A stretch of 64,000 nucleotides of DNA. Source: Maea johnstoni (taxonomy: Eukaryota; Annelida; Polychaeta; Spionida; Magelonidae). This document shows positions 12,430 through 26,575 of this stretch, in pieces. Both the position numbers and the translations under genes were made by a program. A model generated the notes under the pieces. The model had not been told where the DNA came from and searched no databases. It worked only from the letters and a program-made list of their open reading frames with translations. The stretch covers positions 15,061,503-15,125,502 of the forward strand of contig OZ012697.1 in the NCBI GenBank assembly GCA_963942565.1, read 5' to 3'. Within the stretch, counting starts at the first letter, position 1. Every line of letters starts with the position of its first letter.

Positions 12430-13338
12430 TCTAGGGGAGTAATGAAATGCAAACCCCCATCCAATGATGCACTGCCTAACACTGCATGGCTTGATACTGG
12501 TTTAGGAAATAATTATTATATATTGAAAATAAAAAATAATATTCATATATACACACGTGTGCATTAAGTGTTTTTCCTGGATGTAAAAGCAACTGTAATA
12601 GTGTGTTTCATAAATATGTACACCCACAGTGTAGTATGAAAAAGAAACAAGGTTTTCTTGATTGTAAAAAACAACTGTAATAGTACACATGTGTGTATTA
12701 CGTTTTTTTCTTGGATGTTAAAACAACTGTAATAGTTTCTTTCATGTATCCGTATACCAACAGTGTAGTATGAAAAAGAAACAAGATTTCCTTGAGTGGT
12801 AAAACAACTGTAATTGTAAATATGAAATCTACTATGTCTGGCAATTGGTCAAGGTAAGTCACTATGGAAATAGGAAAACGGTCTACAGATTATGCCAGCA
12901 TCTGGCAAATGCGTGAGATATTTGCACAACACATTCGACAATTTCATGTCAATAATCAATACATGCCACTCAAATGCCTCTTGCAATGGCATTGCCTTGT
13001 AAAACTTCCTGATTTTCTAAGTGAGAACACCCTATGGCCAAAGATCCATTCATGCTCTTAGCTATTAATAGCCAGCAAGGGCCTTTGGCAAATGTTTGCG
13101 GTGCAGTTTTTAAAAAAGGGCTAAATTTAAGTTTTGCATCTTTTTTCACTTCAACGAAGAAAAGTGAGGATATAGTAATGTTGGTTATATAAAGTAGAAA
13201 GGCACAACTGTATCATTTTTCAAGTGCTTGACCTTGCTCGTGAAAAAATCCAACGATACGAAGGGGTGTTTCTCGCCAAAGGCATATCTTTGATGTGCTA
13301 GTTAGTATATATACATGGCTGATGCCTTATTCTAGTTT

Positions 13339-13523
13339 ATCGCTTCTCAGCCTTTCGGCTAAGATCACAGTGTAGTACCTGTTCCTATCAGCTTAATATC
13401 TGATATGTCCTCCATTGGAGGCCGTAGAATTTTAACTGATATTTGACCTTTGGCAAAGGGGCTTGCTCCGCCTCTGCCATTGTTTGGCCTGGTGTGGCAG
13501 TACCTCGAGGAACAGCCCACTCC
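13339..13523 (+). ncRNA. U2: U2 snRNA gene, copy P13 (type B, mixed)
   Basis: Stem IV is type B, but the Sm site is preceded by ACTG as in type A, so this looks like a recombinant. GATCACAGTG replaces GATCAAAGTG just before the branch-point-pairing sequence, in the region that pairs with U6, and CATTGTTTGG replaces CATTGGTTGG. Confidence 0.91.
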
Positions 13524-14432
13524 TCTAGGGGAGTAATGAAATGCAGACCCCCATCCAATGATGCACTGCCTAACACTGCATGGCTTGATAATGGTTTAGG
13601 AAATAATTATCATATATTGAAAATAAAAAATAATATTCATATATACATACGTGTGCATTAAGTGTTTTTCCTGGATGTAAAAGCAACTGTAATAGCGTGT
13701 TTCATAAATATGTACACCCACAGTGTAGTATGAAAAAGAAACAAGGTTTTCTTGATTGTAAAAAACAACTGTAATAGTACACATGTGTGTATTACGTTTT
13801 TTTCTTGGATGTTAAAACAACTGTAATAGTTTCTTTCATGTATCCGTATACCAACAGTGTAGTATGAAAAAGAAACAAGATTTCCTTGAGTGGTAAAACA
13901 ACTGTAATTGTAAATATGAAATCTACTATGTCTGGCAATTGGTCAAGGTAAGTCACTATGGAAATAGGAAAACGGTCTACAGATTATGCCAGCATCTGGC
14001 AAATGCAGGAGATATTTGCACAACACATTCGACAATTTCATGTCAATAATCAATACATGCCACTCAAATGCCTCTTGCAATGGCATTGCCTTGTAAAACT
14101 TCCTGATTTTCTGAGTGAGAACACCCTATGGCCAAAGATCCATTCATGCTCTTAGCTATTAATAGCCAGCAAGGGCCTTTGGCAAATGTTTGCGGTGCAG
14201 TTTTAAAAAAAGGGCTAAATTTAAGTTTTACATCTTTTTTCACTTCAACGAAGAAAAGTGAGGATATAGTAATGTTGGTTATATAAAGTAGAAAGGCACA
14301 ACTGTATCATTTTTCAAGTGCTTGACCTTGCTCGTGAAAAAATCCAACGATACGAAGGGGTGTTTCTCGCCAAAGGCATATCTTTGATGTGCTAGTTAGT
14401 ATATATACATGGCTGATGCCTTATTCTAGTTT

Positions 14433-14617
14433 ATCGCTTCTCAGCCTTTCGGCTAAGATCAAAGTGTAGTACCTGTTCCTATCAGCTTAATATCTGATAT
14501 GTCCTCCATTGGAGGCCGTAGAATTTTAACTGATATTTGACCTTTGGCAAAGGGGCTTGCTCCGCCTCTGCCATTGGTTGGCCTGGTGTAGCAGTACCTC
14601 CACGAACAGCCCACTCC
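14433..14617 (+). ncRNA. U2: U2 snRNA gene, copy P14 (type A)
   Basis: Type A. Its downstream spacer is the first with subtype S2 (AGTGAAGTATG, GTGTTGTCTTGG, CTATGGTAATAGG). It still has AAACAAGG after AGTATGAAAAAG, which the later S2 spacers have lost, so it looks like an ancestral form. Confidence 0.94.
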
Positions 14618-15514
14618 TCTAGGGGAGTAATGAAATGCAGACCCCCATCCAATGATACACTGCATGGCTTGATACTGGTTTAGGAAATAATTATTATATA
14701 TTGAAAATAAAAAATAATATTCATATATACATACGTGTGCATTGAGTGTTTTTCCTGGATGTAAAAGCAACTGTAATAGTGTGTTTCATAAATATGTACA
14801 GCCACAGTGAAGTATGAAAAAGAAACAAGGTTTTCTCGATTGTAAAAACAACTGTAATAGTAAACATGTGTGTATTACGTGTTGTCTTGGATGTTAAAAC
14901 AACTGTAATAGTTTCTTTCATGTATCCGTATACCCACAGTGTAGTATGAAAAAGAAACAAGGTTTTCTTGAGTGGTAAAACAACTGTAATAGGAAATATG
15001 AACTCTACTATGTCTGGCAATTGGTCAAGGTTAGTCACTATGGTAATAGGAAAACGGTCTACAGATTATGCCAGCATCTGGCAAATGCGGGAGATATTTG
15101 CACAACACATTCGACAATTTCATGTCAATAATCAATACATGCCACTCAAATGCCTCTTGCAATGTCATTGCCTTGTAAAACTTCCTGATTTTCTGAGTGA
15201 GAACACCCTATGGCCAAAGATCCATTCATGCTCTTAGCTATTAATAGCCAGCAACGGCCTTTGGCAAATGTTTGCGGTGCAGTTTTAAAAAAAGGGCTAA
15301 ATCTAAGTTTTACATCTTTTTTCACTTCAACGAAGAAAAGTGAGGATATAGTAATGTTGGTTATATAAAGTAGAAAGGCACAACTGTATCATTTTTCAAG
15401 TGCTTGACCTTGCTCGTGAAAAAATCCAACGATACGAAGGGGTGTTTCTCGCCAAAGGCATATCTTTGATGTGCTAGTTAGTATATATACATGGCTGATG
15501 CCTTATTCTAGTTT

Positions 15515-15699
15515 ATCGCTTCTCAGCCTTTCGGCTAAGATCAAAGTGTAGTACCTGTTCCTATCAGCTTAATATCTGATATGTCCTCCATTGGAGGCCG
15601 TAGAATTTTAACTTATATTTGACCTTTGGCAAAGGGGCTTGCTCCGCCTCTGCCATTGGTTGGCCTGGTGTGGCAGTACCTCGAGGAACAGCCCACTCC
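15515..15699 (+). ncRNA. U2: U2 snRNA gene, copy P15 (type B)
   Basis: Type B with no unusual changes in the core; GTAGAATTTTAACTTATATTTG before stem III is the common type-B form. Confidence 0.95.
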
Positions 15700-16609
15700 T
15701 CTAGGGGAGTAATGAAATGCAGACCCCCATCCAATGATGCACTGCCTAACACTGCATGGCTTGATACTGGTTTAGGAAATAATTATTTTATATTGAAAAT
15801 AAAAAATAATATTCATATATACATACGTGTGCATTAAGTGTTTTTCCTGGATGTAAAAGCAACTGTAATAGTGTGTTTCATAAATATGTACACCCACAGT
15901 GTAGTAAGAAAAAGAAACAAGGTTTTCTTGATTGTAAAAAACAACTGTAATAGTACACATGTGTGTATTACGTTTTTTTCTTGGATGTTAAAACAACTGT
16001 AATAGTTTCTTTCATGTATCCGTATACCAACAGTGTAGTATGAAAAAGAAACAAGATTTCCTTGAGTGGTAAAACAACTGTAATTGTAAATATGAAATCT
16101 ACTATGTCTGGCAATTGGTCAAGGTAAGTCACTATGGAAATAGGAAAACGGTCTACAGATTATGCCAGCATCTGGCAAATGCGGGAGATATTTGCACAAC
16201 ACATTCGACAATTTCATGTCAATAATCAATACATGCCACTCAAATGCCTCTTGCAATGGCATTGCCTTGTAAAACTTCCTGATTTTCTGAGTGAGAACAC
16301 CCTATTGCCAAAGATCCATTCATGCTCTGAGCCATTAATAGCCAGCAACGGCCTTTGCCAATGTTTGCGGTGCAGTTTTAAAAACAGTGGCTAAATTTAA
16401 GTTTTACATCTTTTTTTCACATCAACGAAGAAAAGTGAGGATATAGTAATGTTGGTTATATAAAGTAGAAAGGCACAACTGTATTATTTTTCAAGTGCTT
16501 GACCTTGCTCGTGAAAAAATCCAACGATACGAAGGGGTGTTTCTCGCCAAAGGCATATCTTTGATGTGCTAGTTAGTATATATACATGGCTGATGCCTTA
16601 TTCTAGTTT

Positions 16610-16794
16610 ATCGCTTCTCAGCCTTTCGGCTAAGATCAAAGTGTAGTACCTGTTCCTATCAGCTTAATATCTGCTTTGTCCTCCATTGGAGGCCGTAGAA
16701 TTTTAACTGATATTTGACCTTTGGCAAAGGGGCTTGCTCCGCCTCTGCCATTGGTTGGCCTGGTGTAGCAGTACCTCCACGAACAGCCCACTCC
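16610..16794 (+). ncRNA. U2: U2 snRNA gene, copy P16 (type A, stem IIa change)
   Basis: Type A stem IV. Stem-loop IIa reads ATCAG...CTGCTTTG instead of CTGATATG, which removes a T:A pair from the 5-bp stem IIa (the stem that takes part in the IIa/IIc switch in other eukaryotes). The same change occurs at 24223, so the variant has been copied at least once. Confidence 0.9.
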
Positions 16795-17693
16795 TCTAGG
16801 GGAGTAATGAAATGCAGACCCCCATCCAATGATGCACTGCATGGCTTGATACTGGTTTAGGAAATAATTATCATATATTGAAAATAAAAAATAATAGTCA
16901 TATATACATACGTGTGCATTAAGTGTTTTTCCTGTATGTGAAAGCAACTGTAATAGTGTGTTTCATGAATATGTACACCCACAGTGTAGTATGAAAAAGA
17001 AACAAGGTTTTCTTGATTGTAAAAAACAACTGTAATAGTACACATGTGTGTATTACGTTTTTTTCTTGGATGTTAAAACAACTGTAATAGTTTCTTTCAT
17101 GTATCCGTATACCAACAGTGTAGTATGAAAAAGAAACAAGATTTCCTTGAGTGGTAAAACAACTGTAATTGTAAATATGAAATCTACTATGTCTGGCAAT
17201 TGGTCAAGGTAAGTCACTATGGAAATAGGAAAACGGTCTACAGATTATGCCAGCATCTGGCAAATGCGGGAGATATTTGCACAACACATTCGACAATTTT
17301 ATGTCAATAATCAATACATGCCACTCAAATGCCTCTTGCAATGGCATTGCCTTGTAAAACTTCCTGATTTTCTGAGTGAGAACACCCTATGGCCAAAGAT
17401 CCATTCATGCTCTTAGCTATTAATTGCCAGCAACGGCCTTTGGCAAATGTTTGCGGTGCAGTTTTAAAAAAAGGGCTAAATTTAAGTTTTACATCTTTTT
17501 TCACTTCAACGAAGAAAAGTGAGGATATAGTAATGTTGGTTATATAAAGTAAAAGGGCACAACTGTATCATTTTTCAAGTGCTTGACCTTGCTCGTGAAA
17601 AAATCCAACGATACGAAGGGGTGTTTCTCGCCAAAGGCATATCTTTGATGTGCTAGTTAGTATATATACATGGCTGATGCCTTATTCTAGTTT

Positions 17694-17878
17694 ATCGCTT
17701 CTCAGCCTTTCGGCTAAGATCAAAGTGTAGTACCTGTTCCTATCAGCTTAATATCTGATATGTCCTCCATTGGAGGCCGTATAATTTTAACTGATATTTG
17801 ACCTTTGGCAAAGGGGCTTGCTCCGCCTCTGCCATTGGTTGGCCTGGTGTGGCAGTACCTCGAGGAACAGCCCACTCC
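17694..17878 (+). ncRNA. U2: U2 snRNA gene, copy P17 (type B, GTATAA form)
   Basis: Stem IV is type B; CCGTATAATTTTAACTG before the Sm site (GTATAA instead of GTAGAA). It heads a family with 18779, 20958, 25306 and 26391, all followed by the S2 spacer. Confidence 0.94.
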
Positions 17879-18778
17879 TCTAGGGGAGTAATGAAATGCA
17901 GACCCCCATCCAATGATGCACTGCCTAACACTGCATGGCTTGATACTGGTTTAGGAAATAATTATTATATATTGAAAATAAAAAATAATATTCATATATA
18001 CATACGTGTGCATTAAGTGTTTTTCCTGAATGTAAATACAACTGTAATAGTGTGTTTCATAAATATGTACACCCACAGTGAAGTATGAAAAAGGTTTTCT
18101 CGATTGTAAAAACAACTGTAATAGTAAACATGTGTGTATTACGTGTTTTCTTGGATGTTAAAACAACTGTAATAGTTTCTTTCATGTATCCGTATACCCA
18201 CAGTGTAGTATGAAAAAGAAACAAGGTTTTCTTGAGTGGTAAAACAACTGTAATAGGAAATATGAACTCTACTATGTCTGGCAATTGGTCAAGGTAAGTC
18301 ACTATGGTAATAGGAAAACGGTCTACAGATTATGCCAGCATCTGGCAAATGCGGGAGATATTTGCACAACACATTCGACAATTTCATGTCAATAATCAAT
18401 ACATGCCACTCAAATGCCTCTTGCAATGTCATTGCCTTGTAAAACTTCCTGATTTTCTGAGTGAGAACACCCTATGGCCAAAGATCCATTCATGCTCTTA
18501 GCTATTAATAGCCAGCAACGGCCTTTGGCAAATGTTTGCGGTGCAGTTTTAAAAAAAGGGCTAAATCTAAGTTTTACATCTTTTTTCACTTCAACGAAGA
18601 AAAGTGAGGATATAGTAATGTTGGTTATATAAAGTAGAAAGGCACAACTGTATCATTTTTCAAGTGCTTGACCTTGCTCGTGAAAAAATCAAACGATACG
18701 AAGGGGTGTTTCTCGCCAAAGGCATATCTTTGATGTGCTAGTTAGTATATATACATGGCTGATGCCTTATTCTAGTTT

Positions 18779-18963
18779 ATCGCTTCTCAGCCTTTCGGCT
18801 AAGATCAAAGTGTAGTACCTGTTCCTATCAGCTTAATATCTGATATGTCCTCCATTGGAGGCCGTATAATTTTAACTGATATTTGACCTTTGGCAAAGGG
18901 GCTTGCTCCGCCTCTGCCATTGGTTGGCCTGGTGTGGCAGTACCTCGAGGAACAGCCCACTCC
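18779..18963 (+). ncRNA. U2: U2 snRNA gene, copy P18 (GTATAA form)
   Basis: U2 sequence as at 17694; upstream AAAATCAAACG replaces AAAATCCAACG, a marker shared with 20958 and 26391. Confidence 0.94.
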
Positions 18964-19863
18964 TCTAGGGGAGTAATGAAATGCAGACCCCCATCCAATG
19001 ATGCACTGCCTAACACTGCATGGCTTGATACTGGTTTAGGAAATAATTATTATATATTGAAAATAAAAAATAATATTCATATATACATACGTGTGCATTA
19101 AGTGTTTTTCCTGGATGTAAAAGCAACTGTAATAGTGTGGTTCATAAATATGTACACCCACAGTGAAGTATGAAAAAGGTTTTCTCGATTGTAAAAACAA
19201 CTGTAATAGTAAACATGTGTGTATTACGTGTTTTCTTGGATGTTAAAACAACTGTAATAGTTTCATTCATGTATCCGTATACCCACAGTGTAGTATGAAA
19301 AAGAAACAAGGTTTTCTTGAGTGGTAAAACAACTGTAATAGGAAATATGAACTCTACTATGTCTGGCAATTGGTCAAGGTAAGTCACTATGGTAATAGGA
19401 AAACGGTCTACAGATTATGCCAGCATCTGGCAAATGCGGGAGATATTTGCACAACACATTCGACAATTTCATGTCAATAATCAATACATGCCACTCAAAT
19501 GCCTCTTGCAATGTCATTGCCTTGTAAAACTTCCTGATTTTCTGAGTGAGAACACCCTATGGCCAAAGATCCATTCATGCTCTTAGCTATTAATAGCCAG
19601 CAACGGCCTTTGGCAAATGTTTGCGGTGCAGTTTTAAAAAAAGGGCTAAATCTAAGTTTTACATCTTTTTTCACTTCAACGAAGAAAAGTGAGGATATAG
19701 TAATGTTGGTTATATAAAGTAGAAAGGCACAACTGTATCATTTTTCAAGTGCTTGACCTTGCTCGTGAAAAAATCCAACGATACGAAGGGGTGTTTCTCG
19801 CCAAAGGCATATCTTTGATGTGCTAGTTAGTATATATACATGGCTGATGCCTTATTCTAGTTT

Positions 19864-20048
19864 ATCGCTTCTCAGCCTTTCGGCTAAGATCAAAGTGTAG
19901 TACCTGTTCCTATCAGCTTAATATCTGATATGTCCTCCATTGGAGGCCGTAGAATTTTAACTTATATTTGACCTTTTGCAAAGGGGCTTGCTCCGCCTCT
20001 GCCATTGGTTGGCCTGGTGTGGCAGTACCTCGAGGAACAGCCCACTCC
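19864..20048 (+). ncRNA. U2: U2 snRNA gene, copy P19 (type B, hairpin loop variant)
   Basis: Type B. The hairpin after the Sm site reads CCTTT-TGC-AAAGG instead of CCTTT-GGC-AAAGG: the loop changes and the stem stays paired. Shared with 22043 and 27476. Confidence 0.94.
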
Positions 20049-20957
20049 TCTAGGGGAGTAATGAAATGCAGACCCCCATCCAATGATGCACTGCCTAACA
20101 CTGCATGGCTTGATACTTGTTTAGGAAATAATTATTTTATATTGAAAATAAAAAATAATAGTCATATATACATACGTGTGCATTAAGTGTTTTTCCTGTA
20201 TGTGAAAGCAACTGTAATAGTGTGTTTCATGAATATGTACACCCACAGTGTAGTATGAAAAAGAAACAAGGTTTTCTTGATTGTAAAAAACAACTGTAAT
20301 AGTACACATGTGTGTATTACGTTTTTTTCTTGGATGTTAAAACAACTTTAATAGTTTCTTTCATGTATCCGTATACCAACAGTGTAGTATGAAAAAGAAA
20401 CAAGATTTCCTTGAGTGGTAAAACAACTGTAATTGTAAATATGAAATCTACTATGTCTGGCAATTGGTCAAGGTAAGTCACTATGGAAATAGGAAAACGG
20501 TCTACAGATTATGCCAGCATCTGGCAAATGCGGGAGATATTTGCACAACACATTCGACAATTTTATGTCAATAATCAATACATGCCACTCAAATGCCTCT
20601 TGCAATGGCATTGCCTTGTAAAACTTCCTGATTTTCTGAGTGAGAACACCCTATGGCCAAAGATCCATTCATGCTCTGAGCTATTAATAGCCAGCAACGG
20701 CCTTTGGCAAATGTTTGCGGTGCAGTTTTAAAAAAAGGGCTAAATCTAAGTTTTACATCTTTTTTCACTTCAACGAAGAAAAGTGAGGATATAGTAATGT
20801 TGGTTATATAAAGTAGAAAGGCACAACTGTATCATTTTTCAAGTGCTTGACCTTGCTCGTGAAAAAATCAAACGATACGAAGGGGTGTTTCTCGCCAAAG
20901 GCATATCTTTGATGTGCTAGTTAGTATATATACATGGCTGATGCCTTATTCTAGTTT

Positions 20958-21142
20958 ATCGCTTCTCAGCCTTTCGGCTAAGATCAAAGTGTAGTACCTG
21001 TTCCTATCAGCTTAATATCTGATATGTCCTCCATTGGAGGCCGTATAATTTTAACTGATATTTGACCTTTGGCAAAGGGGCTTGCTCCGCCTCTGCCATT
21101 GGTTGGCCTGGTGTGGCAGTACCTCGAGGAACAGCCCACTCC
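20958..21142 (+). ncRNA. U2: U2 snRNA gene, copy P20 (GTATAA form)
   Basis: Copy of the gene at 18779 at an offset of 2179 bp, with the same promoter marker (AAAATCAAACG). Confidence 0.94.
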
Positions 21143-22042
21143 TCTAGGGGAGTAATGAAATGCAGACCCCCATCCAATGATGCACTGCCTAACACTGCAT
21201 GGCTTGATACTGGTTTAGGAAATAATTATTATATATTGAAAATAAAAAATAATATTCATATATACATACGTGTGCATTAAGTGTTTTTCCTGGATGTAAA
21301 AGCAACTGTAATAGTGTGTTTCATAAATATGTACACCCACAGTGAAGTATGAAAAAGGTTTTCTCGATTGTAAAAACAACTGTAATAGTAAACATGTGTG
21401 TATTACGTGTTTTCTTGGATGTTAAAACAACTGTAATAGTTTCATTCATGTATCCGTATACCCACAGTGTAGTATGAAAAAGAAACAAGGTTTTCTTGAG
21501 TGGTAAAACAACTGTAATAGGAAATATGAACTCTACTATGTCTGGCAATTGGTCAAGGTAAGTCACTATGGTAATAGGAAAACGGTCTACAGATTATGCC
21601 AGCATCTGGCAAATGCGGGAGATATTTGCACAACACATTCGACAATTTCATGTCAATAATCAATACATGCCACTCAAATGCCTCTTGCAATGTCATTGCC
21701 TTGTAAAACTTCCTGATTTTCTGAGTGAGAACACCCTATGGCCAAAGATCCATTCATGCTCTTAGCTATTAATAGCCAGCAACGGCCTTTGGCAAATGTT
21801 TGCGGTGCAGTTTTAAAAAAAGGGCTAAATCTAAGTTTTACATCTTTTTTCACTTCAACGAAGAAAAGTGAGGATATAGTAATGTTGGTTATATAAAGTA
21901 GAAAGGCACAACTGTATCATTTTTCAAGTGCTTGACCTTGCTCGTGAAAAAATCCAACGATACGAAGGGGTGTTTCTCGCCAAAGGCATATCTTTGATGT
22001 GCTAGTTAGTATATATACATGGCTGATGCCTTATTCTAGTTT

Positions 22043-22227
22043 ATCGCTTCTCAGCCTTTCGGCTAAGATCAAAGTGTAGTACCTGTTCCTATCAGCTTAA
22101 TATCTGATATGTCCTCCATTGGAGGCCGTAGAATTTTAACTTATATTTGACCTTTTGCAAAGGGGCTTGCTCCGCCTCTGCCATTGGTTGGCCTGGTGTG
22201 GCAGTACCTCGAGGAACAGCCCACTCC
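22043..22227 (+). ncRNA. U2: U2 snRNA gene, copy P21 (hairpin loop variant)
   Basis: Copy of the gene at 19864 at an offset of 2179 bp (CCTTT-TGC-AAAGG). Confidence 0.94.
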
Positions 22228-23137
22228 TCTAGGGGAGTAATGAAATGCAGACCCCCATCCAATGATGCACTGCCTAACACTGCATGGCTTGATACTTGTT
22301 TAGGAAATAATTATTTTATATTGAAAATAAAAAATAATAGTCATATATACATACGTGTGCATTAAGTGTTTTTCCTGTATGTGAAAGCAACTGTAATAGT
22401 GTGTTTCATGAATATGTACACCCACAGTGTAGTATGAAAAAGAAACAAGGTTTTCTTGATTGTAAAAAACAACTGTAATAGTACACATGTGTGTATTACG
22501 TTTTTTTCTTGGATGTTAAAACAACTTTAATAGTTTCTTTCATGTATCCGTATACCAACAGTGTAGTATGAAAAAGAAACAAGATTTCCTTGAGTGGTAA
22601 AACAACTGTAATTGTAAATATGAAATCTACTATGTCTGGCAATTGGTCAAGGTAAGTCACTATGGAAATAGGAAAACGGTCTACAGATTATGCCAGCATC
22701 TGGCAAATGCGGGAGATATTTGCACAACACATTCGACAATTTTATGTCAATAATCAATACATGCCACTCAAATGCCTCTTGCAATGGCATTGCCTTGTAA
22801 AACTTCCTGATTTTCTGAGTGAGAACACCCTATGGCCAAAGATCCATTCATGCTCTGAGCTATTAATAGCCAGCAACGGCCTTTGCCAATGTTTGCGGTG
22901 CAGTTTTAAAAAAAGTGGCTAAATTTAAGTTTTACATCTTTTTTTCACTTCAACGAAGAAAAGTGAGGATATAGTAATGTTGGTTATATAAAGTAGAAAG
23001 GCACAACTGTATTATTTTTCAAGTGCTTGACCTTGCTCGTGAAAAAATCCAACGATACGAAGGGGTGTTTCTCGCCAAAGGCATATCTTTGATGTGCTAG
23101 TTAGTATATATACATGGCTGATGCCTTATTCTAGTTT

Positions 23138-23322
23138 ATCGCTTCTCAGCCTTTCGGCTAAGATCAAAGTGTAGTACCTGTTCCTATCAGCTTAATATCT
23201 GATATGTCCTCCATTGGAGGCCGTAGAATTTAAACTGATATTTGACCTTTGGCAAAGGGGCTTGCTCCGCCTCTGCCATTGGTTGGCCTGGTGTAGCAGT
23301 ACCTCCACGAACAGCCCACTCC
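23138..23322 (+). ncRNA. U2: U2 snRNA gene, copy P22 (type A, TTTAAA form)
   Basis: Type A with GAATTTAAACTG instead of GAATTTTAACTG between stem IIb and the Sm site. Shared with 28571. Confidence 0.94.
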
Positions 23323-24222
23323 TCTAGGGGAGTAATGAAATGCAGACCCCCATCCAATGATACACTGCATGGCTTGATACTGGTTTAGGAAATAATTATC
23401 ATATATTGAAAATAAAAAATAATAGTCATATATACATACGTGTGCATTAAGTGTTTTTCCTGTATGTGAAAGCAACTGTAATAGTGTGTTTCATGAATAT
23501 GTACACCCACAGTGTAGTATGAAAAAGAAACAAGGTTTTCTTGATTGTAAAAAACAACTGTAATAGTACACATGTGTGTATTACGTTTTTTTCTTGGATG
23601 TTAAAACAACTGTAATAGTTTCTTTCATGTATCCGTATACCAACAGTGTAGTATGAAAAAGAAACAAGATTTCCTTGAGTGGTAAAACAACTGTAATTGT
23701 AAATATGAAATCTACTATGTCTGGCAATTGGTCAAGGTAAGTCACTATGGAAATAGGAAAACGGTCTACAGATTATGCCAGCATCTGGCAAATGCGGGAG
23801 ATATTTGCACAACACATTCGACAATTTCATGTCAATAATCAATACATGCCACTCAAATGCCTCTTGCAATGGCATTGCCTTGTAAAACTTCCTGATTTTC
23901 TGAGTGAGAACACCCTATTGCCAAAGATCCATTCATGCTCTGAGCTATTAATAGCCAGCAACGGCCTTTGCCAATGTTTGCGGTGCAGTTTTAAAAAAAG
24001 TGGCTAAATTTAAGTTTTACATCTTTTTTTCACATCAACGAAGAAAAGTGAGGATATAGTAATGTTGGTTATATAAAGTAGAAAGGCACAACTGTATTAT
24101 TTTTCAAGTGCTTGACCTTGCTCGTGAAAAAATCCAACGATACGAAGGGGTGTTTCTCGCCAAAGGCATATCTTTGATGTGCTAGTTAGTATATATACAT
24201 GGCTGATGCCTTATTCTAGTTT

Positions 24223-24407
24223 ATCGCTTCTCAGCCTTTCGGCTAAGATCAAAGTGTAGTACCTGTTCCTATCAGCTTAATATCTGCTTTGTCCTCCATT
24301 GGAGGCCGTAGAATTTTAACTGATATTTGACCTTTGGCAAAGGGGCTTGCTCCGCCTCTGCCATTGGTTGGCCTGGTGTAGCAGTACCTCCACGAACAGC
24401 CCACTCC
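24223..24407 (+). ncRNA. U2: U2 snRNA gene, copy P23 (type A, stem IIa change)
   Basis: Carries the same CTGCTTTG stem IIa change as 16610; part of the 7612-bp-offset duplication. Confidence 0.9.
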
Positions 24408-25305
24408 TCTAGGGGAGTAATGAAATGCAGACCCCCATCCAATGATGCACTGCATGGCTTGATACTGGTTTAGGAAATAATTATCATATATTGAAAATAA
24501 AAAATAATAGTCATATATACATACGTGTGCATTAAGTGTTTTTCCTGTATGTGAAAGCAACTGTAATAGTGTGTTTCATGAATATGTACACCCACAGTGT
24601 AGTATGAAAAAGAAACAAGGTTTTCTTGATTGTAAAAAACAACTGTAATAGTACACATGTGTGTATTACGTTTTTTCTTGGATGTTAAAACAACTGTAAT
24701 AGTTTCTTTCATGTATCCGTATACCAACAGTGTAGTATGAAAAAGAAACAAGATTTCCTTGAGTGGTAAAACAACTGTAATTGTAAATATGAAATCTACT
24801 ATGTCTGGCAATTGGTCAAGGTAAGTCACTATGGAAATAGGAAAACGGTCTACAGATTATGCCAGCATCTGGCAAATGCGGGAGATATTTGCACAACACA
24901 TTCGACAATTTTATGTCAATAATCAATACATGCCACTCAAATGCCTCTTGCAATGGCATTGCCTTGTAAAACTTCCTGATTTTCTGAGTGAGAACACCCT
25001 ATGGCCAAAGATCCATTCATGCTCTTAGCTATTAATTGCCAGCAACGGCCTTTGGCAAATGTTTGCGGTGCAGTTTTAAAAAAAGGGCTAAATTTAAGTT
25101 TTACATCTTTTTTCACTTCAACGAAGAAAAGTGAGGATATAGTAATGTTGGTTATATAAAGTAAAAGGGCACAACTGTATCATTTTTCAAGTGCTTGACC
25201 TTGCTCGTGAAAAAATCCAACGATACGAAGGGGTGTTTCTCGCCAAAGGCATATCTTTGATGTGCTAGTTAGTATATATACATGGCTGATGCCTTATTCT
25301 AGTTT

Positions 25306-25490
25306 ATCGCTTCTCAGCCTTTCGGCTAAGATCAAAGTGTAGTACCTGTTCCTATCAGCTTAATATCTGATATGTCCTCCATTGGAGGCCGTATAATTTT
25401 AACTGATATTTGACCTTTGGCAAAGGGGCTTGCTCCGCCTCTGCCATTGGTTGGCCTGGTGTGGCAGTACCTCGAGGAACAGCCCACTCC
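25306..25490 (+). ncRNA. U2: U2 snRNA gene, copy P24 (GTATAA form)
   Basis: Duplicate of 17694, sharing the upstream marker GTAAAAGGGC in the spacer and the GAATGTAAA flank downstream. Confidence 0.94.
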
Positions 25491-26390
25491 TCTAGGGGAG
25501 TAATGAAATGCAGACCCCCATCCAATGATGCACTGCCTAACAATGCATGGCTTGATACTGGTTTAGGAAATAATTATTATATATTGAAAATAAAAAATAA
25601 TATTCATATATACATACGTGTGCATTAAGTGTTTTTCCTGAATGTAAACACAACTGTAATAGTGTGTTTCATAAATATGTACACCCACAGTGAAGTATGA
25701 AAAAGGTTTTCTCGATTGTAAAAACAACTGTAATAGTAAACATGTGTGTATTACGTGTTTTCTTGGATGTTAAAACAACTGTAATAGTTTCTTTCATGTA
25801 TCCGTATACCCACAGTGTAGTATGAAAAAGAAACAAGGTTTTCTTGAGTGGTAAAACAACTGTAATAGGAAATATGAACTCTACTATGTCTGGCAATTGG
25901 TCAAGGTAAGTCACTATGGTAATAGGAAAACGGTCTACAGATTATGCCAGCATCTGGCAAATGCGGGAGATATTTGCACAACACATTCGACAATTTCATG
26001 TCAATAATCAATACATGCCACTCAAATGCCTCTTGCAATGTCATTGCCTTGTAAAACTTCCTGATTTTCTGAGTGAGAACACCCTATGGCCAAAGATCCA
26101 TTCATGCTCTTAGCTATTAATAGCCAGCAACGGCCTTTGGCAAATGTTTGCGGTGCAGTTTTAAAAAAAGGGCTAAATCTAAGTTTTACATCTTTTTTCA
26201 CTTCAACGAAGAAAAGTGAGGATATAGTAATGTTGGTTATATAAAGTAGAAAGGCACAACTGTATCATTTTTCAAGTGCTTGACCTTGCTCGTGAAAAAA
26301 TCAAACGATACGAAGGGGTGTTTCTCGCCAAAGGCATATCTTTGATGTGCTAGTTAGTATATATACATGGCTGATGCCTTATTCTAGTTT

Positions 26391-26575
26391 ATCGCTTCTC
26401 AGCCTTTCGGCTAAGATCAAAGTGTAGTACCTGTTCCTATCAGCTTAATATCTGATATGTCCTCCATTGGAGGCCGTATAATTTTAACTGATATTTGACC
26501 TTTGGCAAAGGGGCTTGCTCCGCCTCTGCCATTGGTTGGCCTGGTGTGGCAGTACCTCGAGGAACAGCCCACTCC
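26391..26575 (+). ncRNA. U2: U2 snRNA gene, copy P25 (GTATAA form)
   Basis: Duplicate of 18779 and 20958 (AAAATCAAACG promoter marker). Confidence 0.94.
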
